From contig JAJECX010000003.1 in NCBI GenBank assembly GCA_022821805.1, positions 124,001 to 188,000 on the forward strand: a stretch of 64,000 bases of DNA, in the 5' to 3' direction. A model generated the notes under the pieces. It was given only the letters and a program-made list of their open reading frames with translations. It did no database searches and was not told the origin of the DNA. Within the stretch, counting starts at the first letter, position 1. Every line of letters starts with the position of its first letter. The position numbers were made by a program, and so were the translations under genes. Of this stretch, positions 42,621-50,817 are shown piece by piece. The DNA comes from Anaerolineae bacterium. GTDB lineage: Bacteria > Chloroflexota > Anaerolineae > Aggregatilineales > Phototrophicaceae.

Positions 42621-44134
42621 CGGTGCATCCTCTCGAAGCGCCCCATCCACTTCCAGTTGCTCGCATCGCGCTTGGCCGGCGCCACCACCTGCGACGCCAA
42701 CTGACGTTGACGATGGGCATAAAGCGTGGCCGCGATCGCCACCGTCTCCAAATCGCTCGCTGAGGGATCCTGTTCATAGGTATGCATGTTGAAGCGCCGC
42801 TCGACGAAGGTGGTATCGAATTGCCCGGCGATGAAACTGATGCTGTTCAACAGATTGATGTGGAAGGGGATATTGTGCTTCAAGCCCATGATGCGATATT
42901 CCGCCAGCGCCCGCCGCATCCGCAGCATCGCCTCGGAACGCGTCTCGCCCCAAGTGATCAGCTTGGCGATCAAACTGTCGTAATAAGGTGTGATCTCGGA
43001 ACCGGAATAGACGCCGCCGTCCACGCGCACACCCGGACCAGTGGGCAGGATCTGCGTGCTGATCGTCCCGGTCGATGGCATGAAGTTGTTGTAAGGATCT
43101 TCCGCGTTGATGCGGCATTCGATCGCCCAGCCTTTCGGCTCCAGCAGGCTCTCGGTTGGTCCCATGCGCCGCCCGCGCGCAATGCGGATCTGTTCCTTCG
43201 CCAGGTCAATGCCGGTCACCAGCTCGGTCACCGGATGCTCAACCTGCAAGCGAGTATTCATCTCAAGGAAATAGAAATTCTTGTCCCGGTCGACCATGCA
43301 CTCGATCGTGCCGGCGTTGATATAACCGACCGATTCCGCCGCCGCGATCGCCATCTTCCCCATCTTCTCGCGCAGTTCGCGATCGACAAAGACGCTCGGC
43401 GCCTCTTCAACCAGCTTCTGGTGGCGGCGTTGTATTGAGCACTCGCGCTCGCCCAAGTGAATCGTGTTGCCATGCGCGTCAGCCAGGATCTGAAATTCGA
43501 TATGACGCGCGCCCAACAGCAGCTTTTCGACATACACATCGCCATTGCCAAAGGCGCTCTCGGCTTCGCGGCGCGCTGTCGCCAGCGACTCGGCGAAGTC
43601 CTCCTCGCGCTGCACCGGGCGCATGCCTGTGCCCCCGCCGCCGGCCACTGCCTTAATCAGCACCGGGAAGCCAATTCGTCTGGCTGCATGAATCAGTTCG
43701 TCATCCGGCATGCCCGCTTCCGTGCCCGGGATCAGCGGCACACGGTTGCGCCTGACCGTCGTGCGCGCCGCCTGCTTGTCACCCATAGTGGCGATGGCGC
43801 TCGGCGACGGACCGATCCAGACGATGCCTTCTTCCATCACCTGCTGCGCGAAAGCAGCGTTCTCCGCCAGGAAACCGTAACCGGGATGAATCGCTTCGGC
43901 GCCTGTCCGCCGCGCCACTTCAACCAGCTTGTCCATGCGCAGATAACTCTCGGCGGGCCGCGGTCCGCCGATATGCACCGCTTCGTCAGCATAGCGCACA
44001 TGCAGCGCAGTGCGGTCGACATCGGAGTAGACCGCCACCGTCGGGATGCCGAGGTCGCGCGCCGCGCGGATGATCCGCACCGCAATCTCGCCCCGATTGG
44101 CGATCAGAATCTTGTTGAATGGACCTGTCTGCAA
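42617..44134 (-). CDS. accC: Biotin carboxylase subunit of an acyl-CoA carboxylase
   Basis: A 505-residue ATP-grasp enzyme that carboxylates the biotin of the carrier using bicarbonate and ATP. Signatures: NKILIANRGEIAVRIIRAARDLGI, YGFLAENAAFA, the glycine-rich loop KAVAGGGGTGMRPV (threonine replaces the usual arginine or lysine), and EMNTRLQVEHPVTELVTG. The start is placed at a TTG (44134) with GGGAG 8 nt upstream. The longer frame to a GTG at 44209 reads Pro-rich translation of a G-rich repeat and is unlikely to be protein. It lies 78 nt after the carboxyltransferase gene. Confidence 0.88.
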   Translation of the reverse strand: MQTGPFNKILIANRGEIAVRIIRAARDLGIPTVAVYSDVDRTALHVRYADEAVHIGGPRPAESYLRMDKLVEVARRTGAEAIHPGYGFLAENAAFAQQVMEEGIVWIGPSPSAIATMGDKQAARTTVRRNRVPLIPGTEAGMPDDELIHAARRIGFPVLIKAVAGGGGTGMRPVQREEDFAESLATARREAESAFGNGDVYVEKLLLGARHIEFQILADAHGNTIHLGERECSIQRRHQKLVEEAPSVFVDRELREKMGKMAIAAAESVGYINAGTIECMVDRDKNFYFLEMNTRLQVEHPVTELVTGIDLAKEQIRIARGRRMGPTESLLEPKGWAIECRINAEDPYNNFMPSTGTISTQILPTGPGVRVDGGVYSGSEITPYYDSLIAKLITWGETRSEAMLRMRRALAEYRIMGLKHNIPFHINLLNSISFIAGQFDTTFVERRFNMHTYEQDPSASDLETVAIAATLYAHRQRQLASQVVAPAKRDASNWKWMGRFERMHR

Positions 44135-44156
44135 ACTTTCAACTCCCTTCGCAGCG

Positions 44157-44201
44157 CTCCCCTCTCCGATGCTTCGGGGAGGGGGGTTGGGGGGTGGGGT
44201 A
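44157..44201 (+). repeat. G-rich hairpin repeat (family B) between pccB-like and accC genes
   Basis: A CTCCCCTCTCCG / CGGGGAGGGG hairpin is followed by GGTTGGGGGGTGGGG. It sits between the carboxyltransferase and biotin carboxylase genes of one operon, and explains the false Pro-rich N-terminal extension of the accC reading frame. Confidence 0.75.
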
Positions 44202-44212
44202 GATTGCACAAG

Positions 44213-45763
44213 CTAAAGCGGGATATTGCCGTGCTTCTTGGGCAGATTCTCATCGCGCTTGTTGGTGAAGACCTGCAAGGCATTTATCAAGCGCGGGCGC
44301 GTATTATGCGGCTCGATGATGTCATCAATGAAGCCGCGGCTGGCGGCGATATAAGGGTTGGCGAAGGTCTTGCGATATTCGTCCGCCAGTTCCTGCTTGC
44401 GCGCCGCTGGATCATCCGCCGCTTGCAGCTCGCGCCGATAAATGATCTCGACCGCGCCTTCCGGTCCCATCACCGCGATCTCCGCTGTGGGCCAAGCGAT
44501 ATTGAGGTCAGCGCGGATATGCTTGCTGTTCATGACGCAGTAGGCGCCGCCGTAGGACTTGCGCGTGGTCACCGTCAGCTTGGGCACGGTCGCCTCGCAG
44601 AAGGCGAATAGCAGCTTCGCTCCGCTCATGATGATGCCGTTATGCTCCTGGTCGGCGCCGGGCAAATAACCAGGTACATCGACAAAGGTGATGATCGGCA
44701 CATTAAAGGCGTCGCAGGTGCGCACGAAACGCGCCGCCTTGACGCTCGCGTCGATATCCAGCACGCCCGCTAGCACCATCGGCTGATTGGCGACGATGCC
44801 CACCGCCGTGCCGCCAAGCCGCGCGTAACCAACCACGATATTGGGGGCGAAGTCCTCGTGCACTTCAAAGAAATGCCCGTCATCGACAATCAACTCGATG
44901 ACCTTCTTGATGTCATAAGGCTGGTTGGGATTCTCCGGCACGATGCTGTCCAGCGCCGACTCCGTGCGCAGCGGATCATCGGCGCCTGGCAGGGCGGGCG
45001 GATCTTCCATATTATTCTGCGGCAGATAACTCAGCAATTCGCGCGCCAGCGTCAGCGCTTGCGTTTCGTCATCGGCGACGAAGTGACAGACGCCGCTCTT
45101 GCTGCCATGCACTGACGCGCCGCCCAAGCCTTCAAATGTCACATCCTCGTTCAGCACCTGCTTGACCACATCCGGACCGGTGATGAACATATAACTGCTG
45201 TCTTTGACCATGATGATGAAATCGGTCAGCGCCGGGCTGTAGACGGCGCCGCCAGCGCAGGGTCCCATAATCACGCTGATCTGGGGGATGACGCCGCTCG
45301 CCAAGGTATTCTGCAGGAAGATATCGGCATAACCTCCCAAGCTCTCAACGCCTTCCTGAATGCGGGCGCCGCCGCTGTCATTCAAGCCGATAACCGGCGC
45401 GCCCACTTTGACCGCCATCTCCATAATCTTGATGATCTTGGACGCGTGCGCCTCGCTCAGGCTGCCGCCCATCACCGTGAAATCCTGCGAATACACATAG
45501 ACCAGCCGGCCATCAACCGTGCCCCAGCCGGTGACGACGCTGTCGCTGAGCGGCTTGTTGCCATCCAGCCCGAACTTGTTGTTGTGGTGATGCACAAAGG
45601 CGTCCACTTCGCGGAAGGTGCCCGGATCAAGCAGGATATCCAGCCGTTCGCGCGCGGTCTTCTTGCCCTTGTCATGCTGCCGCTGAATGCGGGCTTCGCC
45701 GCCGCCCTGCTGGCTCTCGCGGCGTTTGGCGCGCAGCTGCTCAATCTTGGGGCTGGTGGTCAT
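44213..45763 (-). CDS. pccB: Acyl-CoA carboxylase carboxyltransferase subunit (propionyl-CoA carboxylase beta type)
   Basis: A 516-residue carboxyltransferase carrying both crotonase-like halves in one chain, as in propionyl-CoA and methylmalonyl-CoA carboxylases. Seen: [27 protein letters not shown] with the first oxyanion hole, [17 protein letters not shown], and in the second half [29 protein letters not shown] and [19 protein letters not shown] lies 7 nt before the ATG at 45763. It heads an operon with biotin carboxylase and biotin carrier. The epimerase-like gene nearby favours propionyl-CoA as substrate. Confidence 0.9.
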   Translation of the reverse strand: MTTSPKIEQLRAKRRESQQGGGEARIQRQHDKGKKTARERLDILLDPGTFREVDAFVHHHNNKFGLDGNKPLSDSVVTGWGTVDGRLVYVYSQDFTVMGGSLSEAHASKIIKIMEMAVKVGAPVIGLNDSGGARIQEGVESLGGYADIFLQNTLASGVIPQISVIMGPCAGGAVYSPALTDFIIMVKDSSYMFITGPDVVKQVLNEDVTFEGLGGASVHGSKSGVCHFVADDETQALTLARELLSYLPQNNMEDPPALPGADDPLRTESALDSIVPENPNQPYDIKKVIELIVDDGHFFEVHEDFAPNIVVGYARLGGTAVGIVANQPMVLAGVLDIDASVKAARFVRTCDAFNVPIITFVDVPGYLPGADQEHNGIIMSGAKLLFAFCEATVPKLTVTTRKSYGGAYCVMNSKHIRADLNIAWPTAEIAVMGPEGAVEIIYRRELQAADDPAARKQELADEYRKTFANPYIAASRGFIDDIIEPHNTRPRLINALQVFTNKRDENLPKKHGNIPL

Positions 45764-45814
45764 GCTCACTCTCCATCAGGCCTGATGTCGTCGGCATCGA
45801 AATCTACTCCGCTC

Positions 45815-45841
45815 ATTGTAACACCGTCGTCATCGCGACGG
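45815..45841 (-). promoter_or_regulatory. Candidate promoter and palindrome ahead of the carboxylase operon
   Basis: On the minus strand TACAAT (45820 to 45815) lies about 50 nt upstream of the gene. Just upstream of it is a perfect inverted repeat CCGTCG-N6-CGACGG (45824-45841). The palindrome would occupy the promoter spacer. There is no clear -35. Confidence 0.35.
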
Positions 45842-45927
45842 TTCAGCGCGGCGCGACAAAGCAAGAAGTATACGCTCTCTGAGGTGGAAAATGTAGGGTA
45901 AGGCGAATCACATCGCCATCGGAAACC

Positions 45928-45954
45928 GTAGGGCCGACCCATTGGGTCGCCCGC
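45928..45954. repeat. Palindromic GGGCCGACCCA repeat (family A)
   Basis: GTAGGGCCGACCC-ATT-GGGTCGCCCGC, nearly identical to the copy at 55496-55522, lying 12 nt past the end of the TIR gene. Confidence 0.7.
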
Positions 45955-45966
45955 AATCTACACAGA

Positions 45967-46725
45967 CTACGGCGTCACGCCAAAGCGATTGAGCAACTCG
46001 ACGATGGCGGTGTTGTAACCGCTTGCGCTTTCGTCCGTGACGCGGATGGCGTTCGTCTGCTGTATGGCGTCCTTCACGGCTTCGTCCTCATCCGCCCACT
46101 CGTCAGCATTCAACTCGAATCCGCTGTGCCAAACGGGAATGATTGTCCTGTCGTATTGCAGCGCCCATTGGATTTCTTTGATTGTCATTGAGGATGAAAG
46201 CGTGTCTTTCCCGAGCAAAATGATGAAATAATCGCAGTCCTTGATTCGCTCTTTCAGGTCGGCGTGCCAGTTACCGCCCGCTTCAAGCGCCATGTCGACG
46301 AATGGGACGAGGCTGTGATTTTTGAGTCGGGCAAGCACGAGAAGTGCAAGCGCGCTGCTGTCAAGGCGGCGGTATGAAATGAAGATATTGTAAGGTTCTG
46401 ACTCATCAAGAAGGTCAAATGCCTTGGCTGTCAGTTGCACAAAAGTCTGGTCATCGGATTCAACTAGATACCCGTGACTTAGAAGTAGCTCGAGTAGGTG
46501 ATCTAGATCCGCTTTTCTCCATCGTCGCTCAAAATATGTATTCCCATTGTTGCTTAATGGTCGCGCGCCGCCCATGAAAAAACCGGCAAAGTTTATAGGC
46601 CTCCAAAGGCCTCTATGTGCTCCTAGCGCCAATTCTTTTGCTAACAGCATAACCCATGCCGCATCACCACTCGGAATCGGTATCTTCAAACGCTCTTCCA
46701 GAAACTTCTCTAATTCGTCTGACAT
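45967..46725 (-). CDS. TIR-domain protein
   Basis: A 252-residue protein with a C-terminal TIR domain at about 111-250: YNIFISYRRLDSSALALLVLARLK, a box resembling NWHADLKERIKDCDYFIILLGKDTL, then TIKEIQWAL with Glu184 in the position of the catalytic glutamate of NAD-cleaving TIR domains, and TIIPVWHSGFE. The first 110 residues are helical and end in a possible winged helix (LLELLLSHGYLVESDDQTFVQLTAKAFDLL). Bacterial TIR proteins commonly act in anti-phage immunity by depleting NAD or making signalling nucleotides. GGAGG lies 7 nt before the ATG. It is flanked by palindromic repeats on both sides, consistent with a mobile accessory gene. Confidence 0.8.
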   Translation of the reverse strand: MSDELEKFLEERLKIPIPSGDAAWVMLLAKELALGAHRGLWRPINFAGFFMGGARPLSNNGNTYFERRWRKADLDHLLELLLSHGYLVESDDQTFVQLTAKAFDLLDESEPYNIFISYRRLDSSALALLVLARLKNHSLVPFVDMALEAGGNWHADLKERIKDCDYFIILLGKDTLSSSMTIKEIQWALQYDRTIIPVWHSGFELNADEWADEDEAVKDAIQQTNAIRVTDESASGYNTAIVELLNRFGVTP

Positions 46726-46764
46726 AGATTTCCTCCGTTTAGAGAAAACGTCTATTGACTACAG

Positions 46765-46790
46765 CGGGCGACTCACAGAGTCGCCCCTAC
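46765..46790. repeat. Palindromic GACTCACAGAGTC repeat (family A)
   Basis: GCGGGCGACTCACAGAGTCGCCCCTAC-type element, in the same orientation as the one at 27710-27736, upstream of the TIR gene. Confidence 0.7.
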
Positions 46791-46837
46791 AATTTCGACG
46801 CGGAAGCTGTGTGCAATCTTGTACACCATAAAGACAG

Positions 46838-46875
46838 CCTCGGTGACCTCAAAACTCTCGGTGTCCTCGGTGGTT
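46838..46875. repeat. Degenerate CTCGGTG repeat (family C)
   Basis: CCTCGGTGACCTCAAAACTCTCGG followed by TGTCCTCGGTGGTTA repeats the motif CTCGGTG three times and reaches the stop codon of the CYTH gene. Compare 14978-15025. Confidence 0.5.
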
Positions 46876-47467
46876 ATATGAAGTTCGCCGCATCCACATC
46901 CACACCGCGAAACGCCTCAAAAGTGCAATCCCGCGTATCCAACCCCAGACGCGCTTTCACATCCCAAAATATGTCCACATAACTTCCCTCCATCCGCTGC
47001 GCGCCATCCAATCCCAGCTCATCAATCACCAGTTCAATCATCTCCGCTTCGCCCTCAATCTCGGTGAAATTCCCATACGGCAGCTCATCCAGCACAATCT
47101 GCACGCTCTCCAGGGTGTAGGCCGTCCGATACTTCTCATAGACAAGCGCCACCTTATAACCCAGCCGCTTCAAGATCGCGTCCATCGCATCGAAGTCATA
47201 TACCTCGACCTCCGCCTCGAAGCGGCTGACGATGCCGCGCTCGACGCTCGCATCGGACTTATACGTCAGCCTGGTCGCATGATCACGCCGCAGCCGCAGC
47301 ACAATCCCCGCCGCCGTCAGCGCGCCATCGGCGCTATCGTAGCGTACGTTGCGCTCGTAGACGCGCAGAGAAAGCGGGATGGCTTTCGCCGCCTCGAGCG
47401 ATTTCTTCACCGCCTTCAAATTCGGCGTGTGCAGCTTGACCTCAACTTCTTGCCATTTGTCATCCAT
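46874..47467 (-). CDS. CYTH-domain protein (class IV adenylate cyclase/thiamine triphosphatase fold)
   Basis: A 197-residue CYTH protein. The N-terminal ExExK motif is EVEVK (residues 7-11), followed by the beta-tunnel strands GIVLRLRRDHATRLTYKSD, RFEAEVEVYD and the C-terminal DELPYGNFTEIEGEAEMIELVIDELG. These residues bind triphosphates and divalent metal. Reported activities in the family are adenylate cyclase, thiamine triphosphatase and inorganic triphosphatase; sequence does not decide among them. The start at 47467 puts ExExK at the usual position. It follows a 157-residue unknown gene by 5 nt. Confidence 0.85.
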   Translation of the reverse strand: MDDKWQEVEVKLHTPNLKAVKKSLEAAKAIPLSLRVYERNVRYDSADGALTAAGIVLRLRRDHATRLTYKSDASVERGIVSRFEAEVEVYDFDAMDAILKRLGYKVALVYEKYRTAYTLESVQIVLDELPYGNFTEIEGEAEMIELVIDELGLDGAQRMEGSYVDIFWDVKARLGLDTRDCTFEAFRGVDVDAANFI

Positions 47468-47472
47468 TGCGT

Positions 47473-47946
47473 TCACCTCAAAGGTACCTCCCGTATCGCT
47501 TCCGGCAGCCAGTCGTCGATCGCATTGACTATGGTCGAATAAGGCGGTTCCGGTCGGTCGGGCGCGACCATGACGCCGTGCATATAGGACCCCGCCGCTT
47601 GCCGTATCAGCCACAGGCTGCGCTCATCGTAAGACAAGTGCGGCTGATGACGGAGCGCCCTAAACTTCACCGCGAGCAGGACGACGTTGACCTTTTCCAT
47701 GCGCGCATCGTCCAGCGATATCCGTGGCGCTGTCTCCAGTCGCACACCCTCATAGGCGACCTGCAGCTCGATTTCGCCCAGCTGATGCTCGAAGACGCGC
47801 GCGACCGAATGCCGCACCCGCCGCTCCGCATAATAAGCGGAGATCTCGAGCACGCTCATCACGCCGGCGCCGCGCGCCGCCTGCGCCAAATCCGGCAAGC
47901 CCAAGCTGCTCGCCAACTGATAGATATCCGTCCCGTCAAATGGCAT
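47473..47946 (-). CDS. Unknown protein upstream of the CYTH gene, 157 aa
   Basis: I do not recognise this family. The product is soluble, with a helical N-terminus (FDGTDIYQLASSLGLPDLAQAARG), a charged middle (SAYYAERRVRHSVARVFEHQLGEIELQVAYEG) and a C-terminus with many aromatic residues. The ATG at 47946 is preferred to a TTG 21 nt upstream; the ribosome-binding site is weak for both. The 5-nt gap to the CYTH gene suggests one operon and a linked job in nucleotide or polyphosphate metabolism; this is a guess from position only. Confidence 0.5.
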   Translation of the reverse strand: MPFDGTDIYQLASSLGLPDLAQAARGAGVMSVLEISAYYAERRVRHSVARVFEHQLGEIELQVAYEGVRLETAPRISLDDARMEKVNVVLLAVKFRALRHQPHLSYDERSLWLIRQAAGSYMHGVMVAPDRPEPPYSTIVNAIDDWLPEAIREVPLR

Positions 47947-48081
47947 CCGCCGTATTCTTGCGCTCAATTTGCTTCAGCAGGGGATTCGTCTCAATTCATA
48001 TTCGGCGGTTTCAAGGCTGGCATTCCCTATTCTTCTGGGAACCAAAAGCCAAAGTGTCAAAGTGTCAAAGTAGTATAAAGC

Positions 48082-48106
48082 AAAAAAGCCCCGCATGAAC
48101 GGGGCT
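48082..48106 (-). terminator. Rho-independent terminator after the 78-aa membrane protein gene
   Basis: On the minus strand AGCCCCG (48106-48100) and CGGGGCT (48093-48087) form a 7-bp stem with a 6-nt loop followed by TTTTT. It lies 29 nt past the stop at 48136. Confidence 0.8.
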
Positions 48107-48135
48107 CGTTATGTAGCCGTGCAATGTGGCTCAAG

Positions 48136-48372
48136 TCAGTCTTTGTCCGAATTCTGGTCTCTCTTGAGCCATTCCACATCCGTTTTGATCGTGGCTGTTA
48201 CAACTTTCAGATCGCACAGATCTTCACGTATTGACTTATGCGCATCCTCAGAGGCTTTACGCACACCTTCTATCTTGTTGTCTAGTCTCCACCACATAAG
48301 AAGCATAGTGCCGATAACACTTAATGGCGGCAATAAGACTGACCACTGAATCTCCAGGTGCCACTCTCGCAT
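48136..48372 (-). CDS. Small single-span membrane protein with coiled-coil tail, 78 aa
   Basis: Residues 10-28 (WSVLLPPLSVIGTMLLMWW) form one membrane segment. The rest is a charged helix (LDNKIEGVRKASEDAHKSIREDLCDLKVVTATIKTDVEWLKRD) with heptad spacing typical of a short coiled coil, reminiscent of small phage-derived or holin-like membrane proteins. No ribosome-binding site is obvious. The terminator placed correctly downstream on the same strand supports a real gene. No function is assigned. Confidence 0.5.
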   Translation of the reverse strand: MREWHLEIQWSVLLPPLSVIGTMLLMWWRLDNKIEGVRKASEDAHKSIREDLCDLKVVTATIKTDVEWLKRDQNSDKD

Positions 48373-48451
48373 ATCAATGTCTGACTACAACAAGTCAATT
48401 GCTACGATATCACGGTTATGCGGTATTTTCAAGCGAAATATAGCAGTAGCT

Positions 48452-49483
48452 TCACACCTCCAGCACAACCTTCCCAAACACCTCATTGTTTTCGAGTATC
48501 CCCTGCGCCCGCCGCGCCTCGTTCACTGGCAAGCGCGCGCCGATGACCGCCTGGATCCGTCCGGCGAATACCTGCTCCATGAAAGCGACATAATCGCGAT
48601 GCGGTCCCATCGTGCTGCCAATCAGCGAGATATGCCGCGTGAACAACTGTGCCACGTTCAGCTCGAAGCCATAGCCGCTGGTGCCGCCGACGATCAGAAT
48701 CCGCCCGCCAATCCGGCAGGCGCGCATACTCTGCCCCAGCGTCGCCGCGCCGACATTGTCGACTACAACATCGACGCCGCGCCGATTCGTCAGCTTGTAA
48801 AGCGCGCGCGACCACTGCGGCTCCTCTTCGCGGTTGATCGTCACATCAGCGCCGATCGCTTCCGCCTGCGCGCATTTTTCGGCATTGCCGCCGACCGCGT
48901 AGACGGTCGCGCCCGCGAGCTTGGCGATCTGAATGCTGATGCTGTTGACGCCGCCGCCCGCGCCCACAATTAGCGCGGATTCACCCGCTTTTAAGCCGCC
49001 GCGCCTGATCAGCGAATGCCAGGCGGTCACGCCGACCAGCCCGACCGCGGCCGCCTCGCCGAAGTCGAAATCGTCGGGCATCTTCAGCAAATTGCGCTGC
49101 GGCAAGACGATATATTCGGCCGCCGTCCCGCTGTGATGCTCGCCCAGAATCGCGATGCCGGTTTGGTTCTCCAGCCCGCTGTACAGCGCCGGGTCGTCGG
49201 GCCGCACAATCGTCGGATCAATGCAGACGCGATCGCCCGGCGCGAAGCCGGTCACGCCATCGCCAATAGCATTAACCACACCGGCGCCATCGGCAGCGAT
49301 GACATGCGGGAAGTCCAAGTTCAAGCCCTTCCAGCCGGCGCGCACCCACAGGTCCAGCCGATTCAGCGCCGCCGCCGCGATCTTGATCCGCGCCTCGCCC
49401 GCCCCCGGCTCGGGAATGGGAAGGTCTTCTACATAATCGACGACTTCCGCGCCGCCGTGTCCAGTCAATACTGCTGCTCTCAT
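48452..49483 (-). CDS. MDR-family alcohol dehydrogenase/quinone oxidoreductase
   Basis: A 343-residue medium-chain dehydrogenase/reductase. The GroES-like domain has ALNRLDLWVRAGWKGLNLDFPHVIAADGAGVVNAIG, and the Rossmann domain has AAAVGLVGVTAWHSLIRRGGLKAGESALIVGAGGGVNSISIQIAKLAGATVYAVGG. The cysteines that bind structural zinc in classical alcohol dehydrogenases are missing, so it belongs to the zinc-independent (quinone oxidoreductase or enoyl reductase-like) branch. It shares an ATGA overlap with the acyl-CoA dehydrogenase gene upstream and so probably acts in the same acyl-CoA pathway. Confidence 0.85.
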   Translation of the reverse strand: MRAAVLTGHGGAEVVDYVEDLPIPEPGAGEARIKIAAAALNRLDLWVRAGWKGLNLDFPHVIAADGAGVVNAIGDGVTGFAPGDRVCIDPTIVRPDDPALYSGLENQTGIAILGEHHSGTAAEYIVLPQRNLLKMPDDFDFGEAAAVGLVGVTAWHSLIRRGGLKAGESALIVGAGGGVNSISIQIAKLAGATVYAVGGNAEKCAQAEAIGADVTINREEEPQWSRALYKLTNRRGVDVVVDNVGAATLGQSMRACRIGGRILIVGGTSGYGFELNVAQLFTRHISLIGSTMGPHRDYVAFMEQVFAGRIQAVIGARLPVNEARRAQGILENNEVFGKVVLEV

Positions 49484-50700
49484 CGCAACCCCAATTCCTT
49501 TCGCGCGATCACCATGCGCTGGATCTCGCTTGTGCCTTCATAAATCCGCGTGATGCGCGCATCGCGGTAATAACGCTCGAGCGGCAGCTCCTTGCTGTAG
49601 CCCATGCCGCCGTGGATTTGCAGCGCCTCATCAGTGACGAACGCGGCCGTCTCGCTGCAGAACAGTTTCGCCATGCTCGCTTCGCTTGTGTAACGCGTCC
49701 CCTTCGCCAGCGCCCGCTCTTTGGCGATGATCGCCTGGTAAATCAACGCCCGACCTGCTTCGATCCGCGTCTTCATATCGGCGATTTTCTGCTGGATCAT
49801 CTGGTAGCTGCCGATCGGCGCGCCAAAAGCCTCGCGCTCGCGGGCGTAAATCAGCGCCGCTTCGTAAGCCGCTTCCGCGATGCCCAGCGCCTGCGCCGCA
49901 ATGCCAATGCGCCCGGCATCCAGCACCGTCATCGCGATTTTGAAACCCTGCCCGACGCCGCCCAGTACATTCTCCACCGGGCAGGCGTAATTGTCGAAGA
50001 TGATTTCGCTGGTGGCGCTGGCGCGGATGCCGAGCTTCGGTTCGGTCTTGCCCCGACTGAATCCCGGCTCCCTGGTATCGATCAGAAACGCTGTGATCTT
50101 GCCCTTCTGCTTCCCCCCATTACTATGGGGGGACCGAGGGGGGTTGTCGGCCGTCATGGTGAAAAGCACGATGCGATCGGCGAATGGCGCGCTCGTTACC
50201 CAGCTTTTGCGCCCATTGATGATGTAATGGCTGCCCGCCTCATTCAAAACCGCCCGGCTGGCCATATTGCCGGCGTCGCTGCCCGACATCGGCTCGGTCA
50301 GGCTGTAAGCGCCGATCTCCTCGCCGCTGGCCACCGGCGTGATCCATTCGCGCTTTTGCGCTTCACTGCCAAACCAGAGGATGCCATTGCAATAGAGCGA
50401 ATTGTTGACGCTCAAGATCGTGCTGTGGCTGGCATCGGCTTTGGCGATCTCAATCATGGTCAAGACATGCGCCAGCGTATCCATGCCGGCGCCGCCGTAT
50501 TCTTCCGGCATCTCAATGCCCATCAAGCCCATCTCGCCCATCTTGCGCACCGTGTCGATGGGGAACTCGCCCGATTCGTCGTATTCCGCCGCCACCGGGG
50601 CGATCTCGCGCTGGGCGAAATCGCGCACAGCCGCCAGCAGCATCTCATGCTCTTCCGTCAGCGCCAGGCTCAGCGGGCGCGTCATTTCCTTCAGGACCAT
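49480..50700 (-). CDS. Acyl-CoA dehydrogenase
   Basis: A 406-residue flavoenzyme of the short/branched-chain acyl-CoA dehydrogenase family, desaturating acyl-CoA at the 2,3 position with electrons passed to ETF. Seen: GAYSLTEPMSGSDAGNMASRAV, YIINGRKSWVTSAPFADRIVLFTMTA, and the C-terminal QIHGGMGYSKELPLERYYRDARITRIYEGTSEIQRMVIAR with the catalytic Glu in YEGT. A 13-residue stretch NPPRSPHSNGGKQ near residue 190 has no counterpart in the family and is encoded by a G-rich palindromic repeat. AGAGGAG lies 5 nt before the ATG. It is coupled to the MDR gene. Confidence 0.92.
   Translation of the reverse strand: MVLKEMTRPLSLALTEEHEMLLAAVRDFAQREIAPVAAEYDESGEFPIDTVRKMGEMGLMGIEMPEEYGGAGMDTLAHVLTMIEIAKADASHSTILSVNNSLYCNGILWFGSEAQKREWITPVASGEEIGAYSLTEPMSGSDAGNMASRAVLNEAGSHYIINGRKSWVTSAPFADRIVLFTMTADNPPRSPHSNGGKQKGKITAFLIDTREPGFSRGKTEPKLGIRASATSEIIFDNYACPVENVLGGVGQGFKIAMTVLDAGRIGIAAQALGIAEAAYEAALIYAREREAFGAPIGSYQMIQQKIADMKTRIEAGRALIYQAIIAKERALAKGTRYTSEASMAKLFCSETAAFVTDEALQIHGGMGYSKELPLERYYRDARITRIYEGTSEIQRMVIARKELGLR
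50112..50149. repeat. G-rich hairpin repeat (family B) inside the acyl-CoA dehydrogenase gene
   Basis: CCCCCCATTACTATGGGGGG is a 6-bp hairpin followed by ACCGAGGGGGGTTG, the same plan as the intergenic elements at 12191 and 44157. Read on the gene strand it adds about 13 codons in frame, giving Asn-Pro-Pro-Arg-Ser-Pro-His. Confidence 0.65.
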
Positions 50701-50817
50701 ATCACTCCTCTTCAATCGTAGCCGATTCGCTTTCCGCATTCAGCCTCTCATTATAACATTCATACGAGAGATACCGTGCCGCCGCTTTACGCTTGCCGCC
50801 AGCCAAGAGACACTAAA

